Shown: in pieces, positions 34,404-46,720 of the stretch
Numbering within the stretch: position 1 is the stretch's first letter
Layout of the letters: every line of letters starts with the position of its first letter
NCBI GenBank assembly: GCA_933207985.1
Contig: OW240912.1
Span: 256,995,137-257,059,136 of the forward strand
DNA from: Pelobates cultripes
Lineage: Eukaryota > Chordata > Amphibia > Anura > Pelobatidae
DNA: 64,000 bases
Reading direction: 5' to 3'
Made by a program: the position numbers and the translations under genes
Notes under the pieces: model-generated
Seen by the model: only the letters and a program-made list of their open reading frames with translations
Databases searched by the model: none
Told to the model about the DNA's origin: nothing

Positions 34404-35077
34404 CTACACATGGAATTGAAATTCATTTTCAGGACATATCAATAGTAATACAGACATTATGTGTATTAAGAAGAAAACACAGACAGAGTTTTTAACTGAA
34501 ATGAGAAATCAAAGTGAATTTCAAGTTTAAGTCCAAAGTAGTCAAAGTAGATGAATAGCTGACTTAGAGAATTGTTTCCATGTCACTTAGTTTGTTCTTA
34601 CACTTGAAATTCATTTTGAATTCCCACTATAATAAGTAACCCTTAAGGGTGCTTCACAATTATATATATGAAAAGAGATTTTAGAAAGTTTAAACTTCTA
34701 ACCTCCAAACCCAACATTCACTTTCCAAAGAAGTCAGAGAAGCTAATATAAAAGAATGTAGGACTCAATTACCCTTTAACGTCTACACTAAGATTACAGT
34801 GTTATCTAATTCCAATTAATATATAAAGGTAACTCCATGAAACGAACACTTCAAGCATCATTGAGATTTGTTTCATTTAAATCCTTTCCTTCTCTAACTT
34901 CTTCATTTGGAAATAAAAACATTTAGTATTAAATATATCAAGTTGATAAAGATGATGAAGAAGCTTTACTAGAAGAACTGCATGTAGTAAGGAAACATTA
35001 AACTCGGTATGGCTGTTAATGCCGCTTCATAAATCAAAGGGTAAATGTTTATACTTTCCATATTATTAGACTGTTAC

Positions 35078-35155
35078 CTGTGCTTTCCAAATGGATTGTT
35101 CATGAGCTGTTCCTTGTGGATCCATCATTTTGTTCTTTAATCTAGCATTTTTTCT
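35078..35155 (-). CDS. Putative 78-nt exon, type B (unit 7), consensus
   Basis: Identical in protein to 30413-30490; splice sites intact. Confidence 0.72.
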
Positions 35156-36264
35156 CTACACATGAAATTGAAATACATTTTCAGGATATTTCAATAGTAA
35201 TACAAGACAATATTTTTTATTAGGAAGAAAACACAGAGAGGATTTTTCACCTAAATGAGAATTCAAAGTGAATATCAAGTTTAATTCCAAAGTAGCCAAG
35301 GAGAAGCATAGCTGACTTAGTGAATTGTTTCCATGTCAGTTAGCTTGGTCGTACACTTGATATTCACTTTGAATTCTCACTTTAGTAATTAACTCTGAGC
35401 GTGTTTCACATTTCTCTATATGAGAAAGGAGACTTCAAAAAGTTGAAACTTCTTTCCTCAAGTTGCTGTGAATCTGTGTAAATGTGCATTATATATGGCC
35501 AGGAACATTTTTATAACGGTACTTAATATTTTGGAAGCCTTATTATATCAAGGACTCTGCCATCTATCATAAAAGCACCCAATTACGCACCGTTTAATCT
35601 AATTAACTACATTATTTAAACCAGAATTTAATGAATCTCTGGTTTTAAGCTCTGATATTGACGTTATCTAGGTTATCCTTTTAATTCTGCCCTCCGAAAC
35701 TGAACACAGCGATCTGTACATGGTACCACCCCCCCTAACAAAACACAGCGATTTCCAGGAAAGAGAGAAGAGAGGACTGGAGCCAGAGTGGCCAATTCAG
35801 AAATGCATGACAGATATACAAAACCAGAATGTATGTGTGTATGTGTGTGTGTATACATATAAAATTTGTTGTCATATTTAACAAGTCAAGTTTTTTGTTT
35901 TTTTAGTTTGGAATGAGGGAGGGTCAAGAGCAATAATTCATTTTCAGAAATAATTTATTAATAAAGACTTGAAGGGCATGAGTATACAATGTTATTTATA
36001 TTACGATTATATGGCCTGCACAGATTATTTGTTCTATCTGTATCTCTGTTGAGATTTGTTTCATTTGAATCCTTTCCTTCTCTAAATTCTTCATTCGAAA
36101 TTAAAACATTCAGTTTTAAATATATCAATTTAATAAAGATGATCAAGAAATCTTACTACAAGAACTGCATGTAGTAAGATAATGTAAAATGTGGTATGGC
36201 TTTTAATGCAGATTTTTAAATCAAAGGGTAAATGTTTATAATTACCATATTATTAGACTGTTAC

Positions 36265-36342
36265 CTGTACTGCCTGAATTAATTCTTCATGTAGTCTTTG
36301 TTTTGGATTTATCATTATGTCTTGTTTTTCAAAATTTTCTTC
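36265..36342 (-). CDS. Putative 78-nt exon, type A (unit 8)
   Basis: Val9 is Ile, otherwise A consensus. Acceptor CTATGTGTAG, donor GTAACAG. Confidence 0.7.
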
Positions 36343-37016
36343 CTACACATAGAATTGAAATACATTTTCAGGATATGTTAATAGTAATACAGACAATATG
36401 TGTATTAAGAAGAAAACACAGACAGAGTTTTTAACTGAAATGAGAAATCAAAGTGAATTTCAAGTTTAAGTCCAAAGTAGTCAAAGTAGATGAATAGCTG
36501 ACTTAGAGAATTGTTTCCATGTCACTTAGTTTGATCTTACACTTGAAATTCATTTTGAATTCTAATTATAATAAATAACCTGTGAGGGTTCTTCACATTT
36601 ATATATATGAGACGAGATTTTAGAAAGTTTAAACTTCTAAGCTCCAAACCGAACATTCACTTTCTAAAGAAGTCAGGGAAGCTAATATAAAAGAATGTAG
36701 GCCTCAATTACCTTTTAACATCTACACTAAGATTACAGTGTTATCTAATTCCAATTAATATATAAAGGTAACTCCATGAAACGAACACTTCAAGCATCAT
36801 TGAGATTTGTTTCATTTAAATCCTTTCCTTCTCTAACTTCTTCATTTGGAAATAAAAACATTTAGTATTAAATATATCAAGTTAATAAAGATGATAAAGA
36901 AGCTTTACTACAAGAACTGCACGTAGTAAGGAAACGTGAAACTCGGCATGGCTGTTAATGCCGCTTCATAAATCAAAGGGTAAATATTTATACTTTCCAT
37001 ATTATTAGACTGTTAC

Positions 37017-37094
37017 CTGTGCTTTCCAAATGGATTGTTCATGAGCTGTTCCTTGTGGATCCATCATTTTGTTCCATAATCTAGCATTTCTTCT
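37017..37094 (-). CDS. Putative 78-nt exon, type B (unit 8), RRN...LWN variant
   Basis: Carries Arg2 and Trp7 as at 18098 and 28452. Open, splice sites intact. The second L2-like LINE lies on its 5' side. Confidence 0.7.
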
Positions 37095-37510
37095 CTACAC
37101 ATGAAATTGAAATACATTTTCAGGATATTTCAATAGTAATAAAAGACAATATTTTTTATTAGGAAGAAAACACAGAGAGGGTTTTTCACTGAAATGAGAA
37201 TTCAAAGTGAATATCAAGTTTAATTCCAAAGTAGCCAAAGTAGAAGCATAGCTGACTTTATCTATCATAAAATCACCCTATTACACACTGTTTAATCGAA
37301 TTAACTACATTATTTAAACCCGAATTCAATGAATCTCTGGTTTTAAGCTCTGATATTGACGTTGTCTAGATTATCCTTTTAATTTTGCCCTCCTAAACTG
37401 AACACAGCGATCTGTGCATGTTCCCATCCCCCCACCCCCTCTAACAAAACACAGTGATTTTCATGAAAGAGAGAAGAGAGGACTGGAGCCAGAGTGGCCA
37501 ATTCATAAAT

Positions 37511-40500
37511 ATCCTTTTCTTCTTTTGAAGTTCACACTGTCTGCCTATTTAAACCCACTCCTTTAAGAATTGCTATCATCTACCGCCCCCCTGGTTATCC
37601 TAGACTATTCATTGAGCACTTTTCTTCCTGGCTTCCCCACTTCCTCTCATCTAGCACTCCTTCCGTTATACTTGGGGATTTCAGTATCCCAATCAATAAC
37701 CCCAATTGCACTGATGCCTCTCGTCTGCTCTCTGTAACCTCCTCCTTTGGCCTTACGCAATGGTCCAATTTAGCAACCCATACAGCAGGAAACACTCTTG
37801 ATCTTGCCTTCACCAACGTCTGTACTGCCTCTAATCTCTCCAATATTTATTTTCCTCTATCTGACCACCATCTGTTGACTTTTGACATTGGCATACCTAA
37901 GACCCAATTGACACCACCATCTGAAAATCACTCTCACAGAAACCTGACCTAGAGCATTTCTCCACTAATCTCCAAACTCTCCTTTTACCTATCTCAAACC
38001 TCACCTGTCCTAGTTCTGCAACCTCCTTCTACAATTCCACCCTCTCCTCTCAACTAGACATCATGGCACCTTGTACATTTAAATGCCGCAGGCCCCCCCC
38101 AACAACAACCCTGGCACACCAAGCTTACTCGATACCACCAAAAATGCTCCAGAACTGCTGAATGCTGTCGGAGAAAGTCTCACTGTGCATCTGACTTTCT
38201 CCACTATAAATTTATGCTGAGCTCATACAGCTTGGCTCTTTCCTCTGCAAAAGTAAATTACTTCAATGCCCTTATAACCACACTCTCCCGCGAACCCAAA
38301 CGACTATTTCACACATTTAACTCTCTTCTTCGCCCTGCTGTTCCTCCTCCACCTACTAACTTGACCGCCACAGACTTTGCAACTCACTTCACTGACAAGA
38401 TCTCTTCAATCAGAGAAGAGATCTCTCATCTTTCTTCTTCCCCTTACGATACTTCCCCTAACTTCACTCCCTCTGCTGTTCTATGTTCATTTGCACCCGC
38501 TACATTGGAAGAGGTTTCTGCTCTGCTCCGGTCCTCCCGCCCCACCACCTGCTCCCTAGATCCAATTCCCTCGCATCTCATCTGTACTCTGTCTTCTTCT
38601 CTTTCTCCAGCGCTCACTAAAATTCTCAATCTCTCTCTCTCTGGTATATTTTCGTTGCCCTTCAAACATGCAACTGTAACCCCAATTCTAAAGAAGCCCA
38701 ATCTTGACCCTAACTCCCCATCCAACTATCGTCCTATCTCTCTACTGCCTTTTGCATCCAAGATCCTTGAAAAAATTGTGTATGCGAGATTGACAGACTT
38801 CCTCGAGTCCAACTCTCTGCGATACCCGCTTCAGTCTGGTTTCCGCGCTAAGCACTCTGTGTAAACGGCACTAACCAAAGTATCCAATGATCTACTCTCT
38901 GCAAAATCTCGTGGTCACTCCTCTATCCTAATTCTCCTTGACCTGTCTGCGGCTTTTGACACTGTTGATCATCAACAGCTTCTTCTCATCCTCCGCAATA
39001 TCGATCTACAAGATATTGCTCTCTCCTGGTGCTCCTCCTACCTCTCCCAGCGCTCTTTCAGTGTTTCTTTCTTTGGCTCTGCTTCTTCTCCCCAACTCCT
39101 CTCTGTTGGTGTCCCCCAAGGTTCAGTCCTCGGTCCCCTACTGTTCTCCATCTATACTGCCTCCCTTGGTAAACTCATGAGCTCCTTTGGCTTCCAATAT
39201 CATTTCTATGTGGATGACACACAAATCTACCTGTCCTCTCCTGATCTCTCCCCATCCCTCTTGACTAGTGTCTCTGACTGCCTCTCTGCTGTTTCTAACT
39301 GGATGGCTGCCCACTTACTTAAACTAAACTTGACCAAAACTGAAATTCTGGTCTTTCCTCCCTCAAGTGTTGTTACTCCTGTGTCTGTCTCCCTCCAAGT
39401 CAACGGTGCCACCATCAGCTCCACCACGCAGGCTCGCTGCCTCGGTGTTCTCTTTGACTCCGACCTCTCCTTCAAGCCTCATGTTCAATCTATCGCCAAA
39501 TCCTGTCAATTCCATCTCAAAAACATTGCGCGCATCCGCCCCTACTTAACTCCAGATGCGACTAAGGTGTTGGTCCATTCCACTGTCCTTTCTCGCCTTG
39601 ACTACTGTAATCCACTTCTCAGTGGTCTTACGTGCTCCCAACTTGCGCCGTTACAGTCCATAATGAATGCGGAGGCGAGGCTCATCTTCCTGTCCGCCCG
39701 CACCTCCCATGCCTCACCCTTCTGTCAGTCCCTACACTGGCTTCCTATAAAATATAGAGCTCAATTTAAAATTCTGGTTCTTGCTTTCAAATCTCTACAT
39801 AATGCTGCTCCCACCTATCTATCCTCCCTTATACACAAATATGTCCCGTCTAGGCCCTTACGATCTGCTGAAGACTTACGTCTATCTTGTCTGGTCCATA
39901 ATGAATGCGGCAGCAAAGCTCATCTTACTGTCCGCCCGCACCTCCCATGCCTCACCCTTCTGTCAGTCCCTACATTGGCTTCCTATAAAATATAGAGCTC
40001 AATTTAAAATTCTGGTTCTTGCTTTCAAATCTCTACATAATGCTGCTCCCACCTATCTATCCTCCCTTATACACAAGTATGTCCCGTCTAGGCCCTTACA
40101 ATCTGCTGAAGACGTACGTCTATCTTCTGTCCGTACTCCCACCTCTGATGCTCGCCTTCAAGGTTTCTCGAGGGCTAAACCGTTACTGTGGAACTCGCTT
40201 CCCTCTTCCGTTAGATGCTCACCCAGTCTCCACTCCTTCAAAAAATTGTGAAAAACCCACTTCTTCATAAAAGCGTATCATTTAAACTGTTAATAGCTCC
40301 TGACTGATACCTCTTCTGCAACTATCACTAGTCTAATACTATCCTTACCTTTTTGTGTCATTTTACCCCACTCCCTCTAGCATGTAAGCTCATTGAGCAG
40401 GGCCCTCAACCCCTCTGTTCCTGTGTGTCCAACTTGTCTGGTTACAACTACATGTCTGTTCGTCCACCCATTGTAAAGTGCTGCAGAATTTGACGGCGCT

Positions 40501-40520
40501 CTATAAATATCATAATAATA
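37511..40520 (+). mobile_element. L2-like LINE, copy 2, same site as copy 1
   Basis: Flanked by ATAAAT at 37505-37510 and 40521-40526. It is collinear with copy 1 and highly similar, including the truncated 5' start ATCCTTTTCTTC. It has its own internal duplication of about 237 bp (39662-39898 repeated to about 40135, both starting at CCATAATGAATGCGG). Shared start and target prove that it was copied along with its monomer and is not an independent insertion. Confidence 0.9.
37545..40251 (+). pseudogene. L2-like endonuclease/reverse transcriptase, broken
   Basis: The open block 38214-38864 covers the first half of reverse transcriptase ([10 protein letters not shown] ... RAKHSV) and ends at a TAA. 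A later frame carries [23 protein letters not shown] and, from 39177, [12 protein letters not shown], the catalytic YVDD motif. The C-terminal region is duplicated. Stops and shifts make it inactive, but the catalytic core is better preserved than in copy 1. Confidence 0.85.
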
Positions 40521-41034
40521 ATAAATGCATGACAGATATACAAAACCAGAATGTGTGTATGTGTGTGTATACATATAAAATATTTTGTTATATTTAACAA
40601 GTCAAGTCATTTGTTTTTTTTAGTTTGGAATGAGGAATGGTTGGAGGTTGCTTGAGAATTCTGTGCCTACAGGTGCTCTTCCAGTTAATTCTGTCAAGAG
40701 CAATAATTCATTTTCAGAAATAATTTATTAATAAAAACTTGAAGGGCATGGGCATACAATGTTATTTATATTACAATTATATAGCCTACACAGATTATTT
40801 GTTCAATCTGTATCTCTGTTGAGATTTGTTTCATTTGAATCCTTTCCTTCTCTAAATTTTTAATTCGAAAATAATACATTCAGTATTAAATATATCAATT
40901 TAATAAAGATGATCAAGAAAGCTTACTACAAGATCTGCATGTAGTGAGGAAATGTAAAACATGGCGTGGCTGTTAATGCAGCTTTGTAAATCAAAGGGTA
41001 AATGTTTATACGTTCCATATTATTAGACTGTTAC

Positions 41035-41112
41035 CTGTACTGCCTGAATTAATTCTTCATGTAGCCTTTGTTTTGGATTTATTATCTTGTCTTGTTTTTC
41101 AAAATTTTCTTC
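41035..41112 (-). CDS. Putative 78-nt exon, type A (unit 9)
   Basis: Val9 is Lys and Met10 is Ile. Open, splice sites intact. A deletion in the next intron (junction near 41190) places it only about 207 bp from the neighbouring B exon. Confidence 0.68.
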
Positions 41113-41319
41113 CTACACATGGAATTGAAATACATTTTCCGGATATGTCAATAGTAATACAGACATTATGTGATTTAAGAAGAAAACACAAAGATGATGA
41201 AGAAGCTTTACTAGAAGAACTGCATGTAGTAAGGAAACGTGAAACTCGGCATGGCTGTTAATGCTGCTTCATAAATCAAAGGGTAAATATTTATACTTTC
41301 CAAATTATTAGACTGTTAC

Positions 41320-41397
41320 CTGTGCTTTCCAAATGGATTGTTCATGAGCTGTTCCATGTGGATCCATCATTTTGTTCTTTAATCCAGCATTTTTTCT
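41320..41397 (-). CDS. Putative 78-nt exon, type B (unit 9)
   Basis: Arg5 is Gly and Gln14 is His. Open, acceptor and donor intact. Confidence 0.68.
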
Positions 41398-42502
41398 CTA
41401 CACATGAAATTGAAATACATTTTCAGGATATTTCAATAGTAATACAAGACAATATTTTTTATTAGGAAGAAAACACAGAGAGGGTTTTTCACTGAAATGA
41501 GAATTCAAAGTGAATATCAAGTTTAATTCCAAATTAGCCAAGTAGAAGCATAGCTGACTTAGTGAATTGTTTCCTATCAGTTAGTTTAGCTGTACACTTG
41601 ATATTCACTTTGAATTCTCACTTTAGTAAGGAACTCTGAGCGTGTTTCACATTTCTCTATATGAGAAAGGAGACTTCAAAAAGTTGAAACTTCTTTCCTC
41701 AAGTTGCTGTGAATCTGTCTAAATGTGCATTATACATGGCCAAGAACATTTTTGTAACGGTACTGAATATTTTGGAAGCCTTATTATATCAAGGACTCTG
41801 CCATCTATCATAAAAGCACCCAATTACGCACCGTTTAATCTTATTAACTACATTATTTAAACCAGAATTCAATGAATCTCTGGTTTTAAGCTCTGATATT
41901 GACGTTATCTAGGTTATCCTTTTAATTCTGCCCTCCGAAACTGAACACAGCGATCTGTACATGGTACCACCCCCCTAACAAAACACAGCGATTTCCAGGA
42001 AAGAGAGAAGAGAGGACTGGAGCCAGAGTGGCCAATTCAGAAATGCATGACAGATATACAAAACCAGAATGTATGTGTGTATGTGTGTGTATACATATGG
42101 AATTTGTTGTCATATTTAACAAGTCAAGTCTTTTGTTTTTTTAGTTTGGAATGAGGGAGGGTCAAGAGCAATAATCCATTTTCAGAAATAATTTATTAAT
42201 AAAGACTTGAAGGGCATGAGTATACAATGTTATTTATATTACAATTATATGGCCTACACAGATTATTTGTTCTATCTGTATCTCTGTTGAGATTTGTTTC
42301 ATTTGAATCCTTTCCTTCTCTAAATTCTTCTTTCGAAATTAAAACATTCAGTTTTAAATAAATCAATTTAATAAAGATGATCAAGAAAGCTTACTACAAG
42401 AACTGCATGTAGTGAGGAAATGTAAAACTTGGCATGGCTGTTAATGCAGCTTTGTATATCAAAGGGTAAATATTTATAATTACCATATTATTAGACTGTT
42501 AC

Positions 42503-42571
42503 CTGTACTGCCTGAATTAATTCTTAATGTAGCCTTTGTTTTGAATTTATTATTTTGTCTTGTTTTTTTTC
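42503..42571 (-). pseudogene. Decayed type A exon: 69 nt with an in-frame stop
   Basis: Nine bases (three codons) are lost near the acceptor end, and CAT-GAA has become CAT-TAA, giving a stop at residue 16 of the shortened exon. Both splice sites are still present. Inclusion would truncate the protein unless it is skipped, which phase 0 permits without a shift. Confidence 0.7.
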
Positions 42572-43236
42572 CTACACATGGAATTGAAATACATTTTCAG
42601 GATATGTCAATAGTAATACAGACATTTTGTGTATTAAGAAGAAAACACAGACATAGTTTTTAACTGAAATGAGAAATCAAAGTGAATTTCAACTTTAAGT
42701 CCAAAGTAGATGAATACCTGACTTAGAGAATTGTTTCCATGTCACTTAGTTTGATCTTACACTTGAAATTCATTTTGAATTTCCACTATAATAAGGAACC
42801 CTTAGGGGTGCTTCACATTTATATATATAAGAGAAGAGATTTTAGAAAGTTTAAACTTCTAACCTCCAAAACCAACATTCACTTTCCAAAGAAGTCAGGG
42901 AAGCTAATATAAAAGAATGTAGGCCTCAATTACCTTTTAACGTCTACACTAATATTAAAGTGTTATCCAATTCCAATTAATAAATAAAGGTAAATCCACT
43001 ACGAACACTTCAAGCATCATCGAGATTTGTTTCATTTAAATCCTTTCCTTCTCTAACTTCTTCATTTGAAAATAAAAACATTTAGTATTAAATATAACAA
43101 GTTAATAAAGATGATGAAGAAGCTTTACTAATAGAACTGCATGTAGTAATGAAACGTACAACTCGGCATGGCTGTTAATGCCGCTTCATAAATCAAAGGG
43201 TAAATGTTTATACTTTCCATATTATTAGACTGTTAC

Positions 43237-43314
43237 CTGTGCTTTCCAAATGGATTGTCCATGTGCCGTTCCTTGTGGATCCATCATTTTGTTCTTTAAT
43301 CTAGCATTTTTTCT
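43237..43314 (-). CDS. Putative 78-nt exon, type B (unit 10)
   Basis: Glu19 is Gly, otherwise B consensus. Open, splice sites intact. The TA-flanked transposon begins 20 bp beyond its acceptor, inside the polypyrimidine/branch-point zone, so its splicing may be impaired. Confidence 0.62.
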
Positions 43315-43529
43315 CTACACATGGAATTGAAATACCGTATATACTCGAGTATAAGCCAACCAGAATATAAGCCGAGCCCCTAATTTTACCACAAAAAACT
43401 GGGAAAACGTATTGACTTGAGTATAAGCCTAGGGTGGGAAATGCAGCAGCTACTGGTAAATTTTAAATAAAAAAAAATAAATAAATAAAAAAAAAATAAG
43501 ATCCCCCCCAAAAATTATATTAATTGAAT

Positions 43530-43606
43530 ATCCCCTTAAGGACACAACTTCTGGAATAAAAGGGAATCATGACGGAATATTTCCGTCATGTGTCCTTAAG
43601 GGGATA
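43530..43606. mobile_element. Small palindromic MITE, CCCCTTAAGGACA ends
   Basis: ATCCCCTTAAGGACACA pairs with TGTGTCCTTAAGGGGAT; the core is GGGAATCATGACGG. The same ends occur at 59009-59093 and on the 2.2-kb element at 49647-51846, so these are members of one family of different size. Confidence 0.75.
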
Positions 43607-43683
43607 TTTATATGAATGCAGTCTGTGTATATAATGCAGAGTGTGTGTTTGTGTGAATGCAGTGTGTGTATATAATGCAGAGT

Positions 43684-44880
43684 ATGGATTTCAAGATCAG
43701 AGACAACATGTGTTTACTTCAGGGAGATCATGCCAAACTAATCTTATTGATTTTTTTTGATTGGGTAACTAAAATTATAGATCAGGGTGGTGCAGTAGAC
43801 ATTGCTTACCTAGATTTCAGTAAGGCTTTTGACACTGTTGCACATAGAAGGCTTATCAATAAACTGCAATCTTTAAGTTTGGATTCCAATATTGTTGAAT
43901 GGGTAAGGCAGTGGCTGAGTGACAGGCAACAGAGGGTTGTAGTTAATGGAATATATTCGAAGCTTGGACTTGTCACCAGTGGGGTACCTCAGGGATCTGT
44001 ACTTGGACCCATTCTCTTTAATATTTTTATTAGTGATATTGCAGAAGGTCTTGATGGTAAGGTATGTCTTTTTGCTGATGATACTAAGATATGTAACAGG
44101 GTTGATGTTCCAGGAGGGATAAGCCAAATGGCAAATGATTTAGGTAAACTAGAAAAATGGTCAGAATTGTGGCAACTGACATTTAATGTGGATAAGTGCA
44201 AGATAATGCATCTTGGACGTAAAAACCCAAGGGCAGAGTACAGAATATTTGATAGAGTCCTAACCTCAACATATGAGGAAAGGGATTTAGGGGTGATTAT
44301 TTCTGATGACTTAAAGGTAGGCAGACAATGTAATAGAGCAGCAGGAAATGCTAGCAGAATGCTTGGTTGTATAGGGAGAGGTATTAGCAGTAGAAAGAGG
44401 GAAGTGCTCATGCCATTGTACAGAACACTGGTGAGACCTCACTTGGAGTATTGTACACAGTACTGGAGACCGTATCTTCAGAAGGATATTGATACCTTAG
44501 AGAGGGTTCAGAGAAGGGCTACTAAACTGGTTCATGGATTGCGGGATAAAACTTACCAGGAAAGGTTAAAGGATCTTAACATGTATAGCTTGGAGGAAAG
44601 ACGAGACAGGGGGGATATGATAGAAACATTTAAATATATAAAGGAATCAACACAGTAAAGGAGGAGACTATATTTAAAAGAAGAAAAACTACCACAACAA
44701 GAGGACATAGTCTTAAATTAGAAGGACAAAGGTTTAAAAATAATATCAGGAAGTATTACTTTACTGAGAGGGTAGTGGATGCATGGAATAGCCTTCCAGC
44801 TGAAGTGGTAGAGGTTAACACAGTAAAGGAGTTTAAGCATGCGTGGGATAGGCATAAGGCTATCCTAACTATAAGATAAG
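43684..44880 (+). pseudogene. CR1-type reverse transcriptase, C-terminal part
   Basis: The open block to 44658 shows [28 protein letters not shown] and FADDTKIC (catalytic FADD), then DKCKIMHLGR, LVRPHLEYCTQYWRP and VQRRATKLVHGL. After TAA at 44656-44658 a shifted frame completes the domain (RVVDAWNSLPAEVV). The endonuclease is missing through 5' truncation. Reverse transcriptase copies the element at nicked DNA. Inactive here. Confidence 0.88.
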
Positions 44881-44965
44881 ACTAGGGACTAATGAAAGTA
44901 TTTAGAAAATTGGGCAGACTAGATGGGCCGAATGGTTCTTATCTGCCGTCACATTCTATGTTTCT
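43684..44965 (+). mobile_element. 5'-truncated CR1-type LINE
   Basis: Direct repeat ATGCAGAGT at 43675-43683 and 44966-44974 flanks the insertion. The 3' end reads GATGGGCCGAATGG ... CATTCTATGTTTCT. It lies within the GT-rich part of the TA-flanked element. Confidence 0.85.
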
Positions 44966-45955
44966 ATGCAGAGTGTGTGTTTGTGTGAATGCAGTGTGTG
45001 TGTATATGATGCAGAGTGTGTGTGTGTTTGTGTGAATGCAGGGTGTGTGTATATGATGCAGAGTGTGTGTGTTTGTGTAGTGTGTGTAAACAGTGTGGGG
45101 GAGGGCATTTTTATTTTAATATTGTAATATTTTATTTTATTATTTTAATATTTATTTATTATATCTTTTTTTGTCCCCCCTGCTTGTTGCCTGGCTATGG
45201 AGGGGGGCTATCTTAATCCCTGGTGGTCTAGTGGCATGGGCTGTGCAGCTTGCAGACCACGAGATTTACACACAGAAGTTGAACGGAACGGAGGTGAATG
45301 GAGTTGAACTGAGCTGCTGCACAGGTAAGTAACAGCTTGCTCCCAGCCCCCAACAGGACCGCCGGGCTTGTAATTAGCCCGGTGGCCGTGGTCTGTATTA
45401 TGGCAATGTAAGTTGCCATAATACAGACCTTGACTCGAGTATAAGCTGAGGGGGGCTTTTTCGGCACAAAAAATGTGCAGAAAAACTCGGCTTATACTTG
45501 AGTATATACAGTACATTTTCAGGATATTCCAATAGTAATACAATGGAATATTTTTTATTAGGAATAAAACACAGAGAGGGTTTTTCACTGAAATGAGAAT
45601 TCAAAGTAAATATCAAGTTTAATTCCAAAGTAGCCGATGTAGAAGCATAGCTGACTTAGAGAATTGTTTCCATTTCCCTTGGTTTGATCTTACACTTGAA
45701 ATTCACTTTGAATTCTCACTATAATAAATAAGCCTGAGAGTGCTTGACATTTCTATATAAGAGAGAAGAGACTTCAGAATGTTTAAATGTCTAACTTTCA
45801 AACCCAACATTCACTTTCCAAAGGAGTCAGGCAAGCTAATAAAAAATTATTTACACCTCAATTACCTTTTAACATCTGCAGTATGATCACAGTGTTATCT
45901 AATTTCAATGAATAAATAAAGTAAACTCCATTTAATTAATACTCTAAGCACCATA

Positions 45956-46680
45956 ACTACTACAACATTCTGTAGTATTTATGGTGCAAGGAATGACCTA
46001 GCCCTAACCCATTTTACATAGGCAAACCATTCCACGAGCTTAGCTAAAGACAGCTTACATTGCTTCTTCTAAACTAAATAAATATGTACAGAAATAAAGG
46101 GAACCAGCTGTACATATTTCTTTGGTGATGTGGAATTGCTGACTGGGGGTGATCCAAGGGAGGCTGACACTTAACGATTGATGAGTATAACTTGTTATCA
46201 CCTTTATATATTTTAATTAGGGTGATTTTTTATTCAGCTCTTATAAACTAAGCCTTGCAGTGCAGGGCTAGTTCATTGTTTGAGAGTTCATTGTTTGAGA
46301 GCACCAGCTGATCGTTCCCAGCCATTACGCTAACTCCAGCACTATTGTACCTTTTGCAAGCCAGTTTTGTAAATGGGGTGTCACTGATTGTCTGGGGGGA
46401 GCTTGACTGGAGCTGGAGTTAAGCCATTCGAAAACCTTTCAACCACTGAAAGTTTTATGGGGTTTTTGGAAACTTACAGGTTCAATAATAGGGCTTTTCC
46501 CTTTTCTGTTTTTACACATTGAAAATGTGCCAGGTTGGTTTTGTTGCATTTCAGACTGTATGGCAGCCCAGAAATGAAAATTACCCATATCATTGCATAC
46601 CATTTGGAAAAGTAGACAACCCAAGGTATTCAAAATAGGGTATATCCAGTCTTTTTTAGTAGCCAATTAGTCACAAATCG
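45956..46680. repeat. MITE fragments, including a piece of the TTAA element family
   Basis: A hairpin near 45948-45990 (GCACCATAACTACTACA / TGTAGTATTTATGGTGC) opens the insert. From about 46440 to 46690 the sequence matches the internal arms of 49647-51846 (for example CAACCCAAGGTATT and CAGTCTTTTTTAGTAGCC). No gene. Confidence 0.6.
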
Positions 46681-46720
46681 TGGCTAAATGTTTATACTTT
46701 GCATATTATTAAACTGTTAC

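Larger units (their letters stand above)
43335..45511. mobile_element. TA-flanked DNA element with CCGTATATACTCGAG ends
   Basis: Inverted ends CCGTATATACTCGAGTATAA and its inverse (CTTATACTTGAGTATATACAG) are flanked by TA at 43333-43334 and 45512-45513. Other monomers read GAAATACATTTTC at this point, confirming insertion. Internal sequence includes GT-rich ~50-bp tandem units (GTGTGAATGCAGTGTG) and the nested CR1. No transposase is recognised; the TA target suggests a Tc1/mariner-type mover. Confidence 0.75.
7743..45955. repeat. Tandem array of about ten ~1.5-2 kb exon-bearing monomers
   Basis: A marker, TATACATATAAAATTTGT followed by ATTTAACAAGTCAAGTC, recurs near 12130, 16930, 18880, 20820, 29245, 33850, 35850, 40560 and 42080, with a diverged copy near 7750. 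Subtracting the inserted transposons leaves a monomer of about 1.9-2.0 kb, shorter at 40.56-42.08 kb. Each typical monomer has two homologous halves. Each half contains a decayed 45-nt-type exon, then a 78-nt exon (type A or B), then an inverted pair such as AAAGTGAATTTCAAGTTTAA / ACTTGAAATTCATTTTGAAT. The halves probably arose by an older duplication. The last traces end near 46851. Confidence 0.9.
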
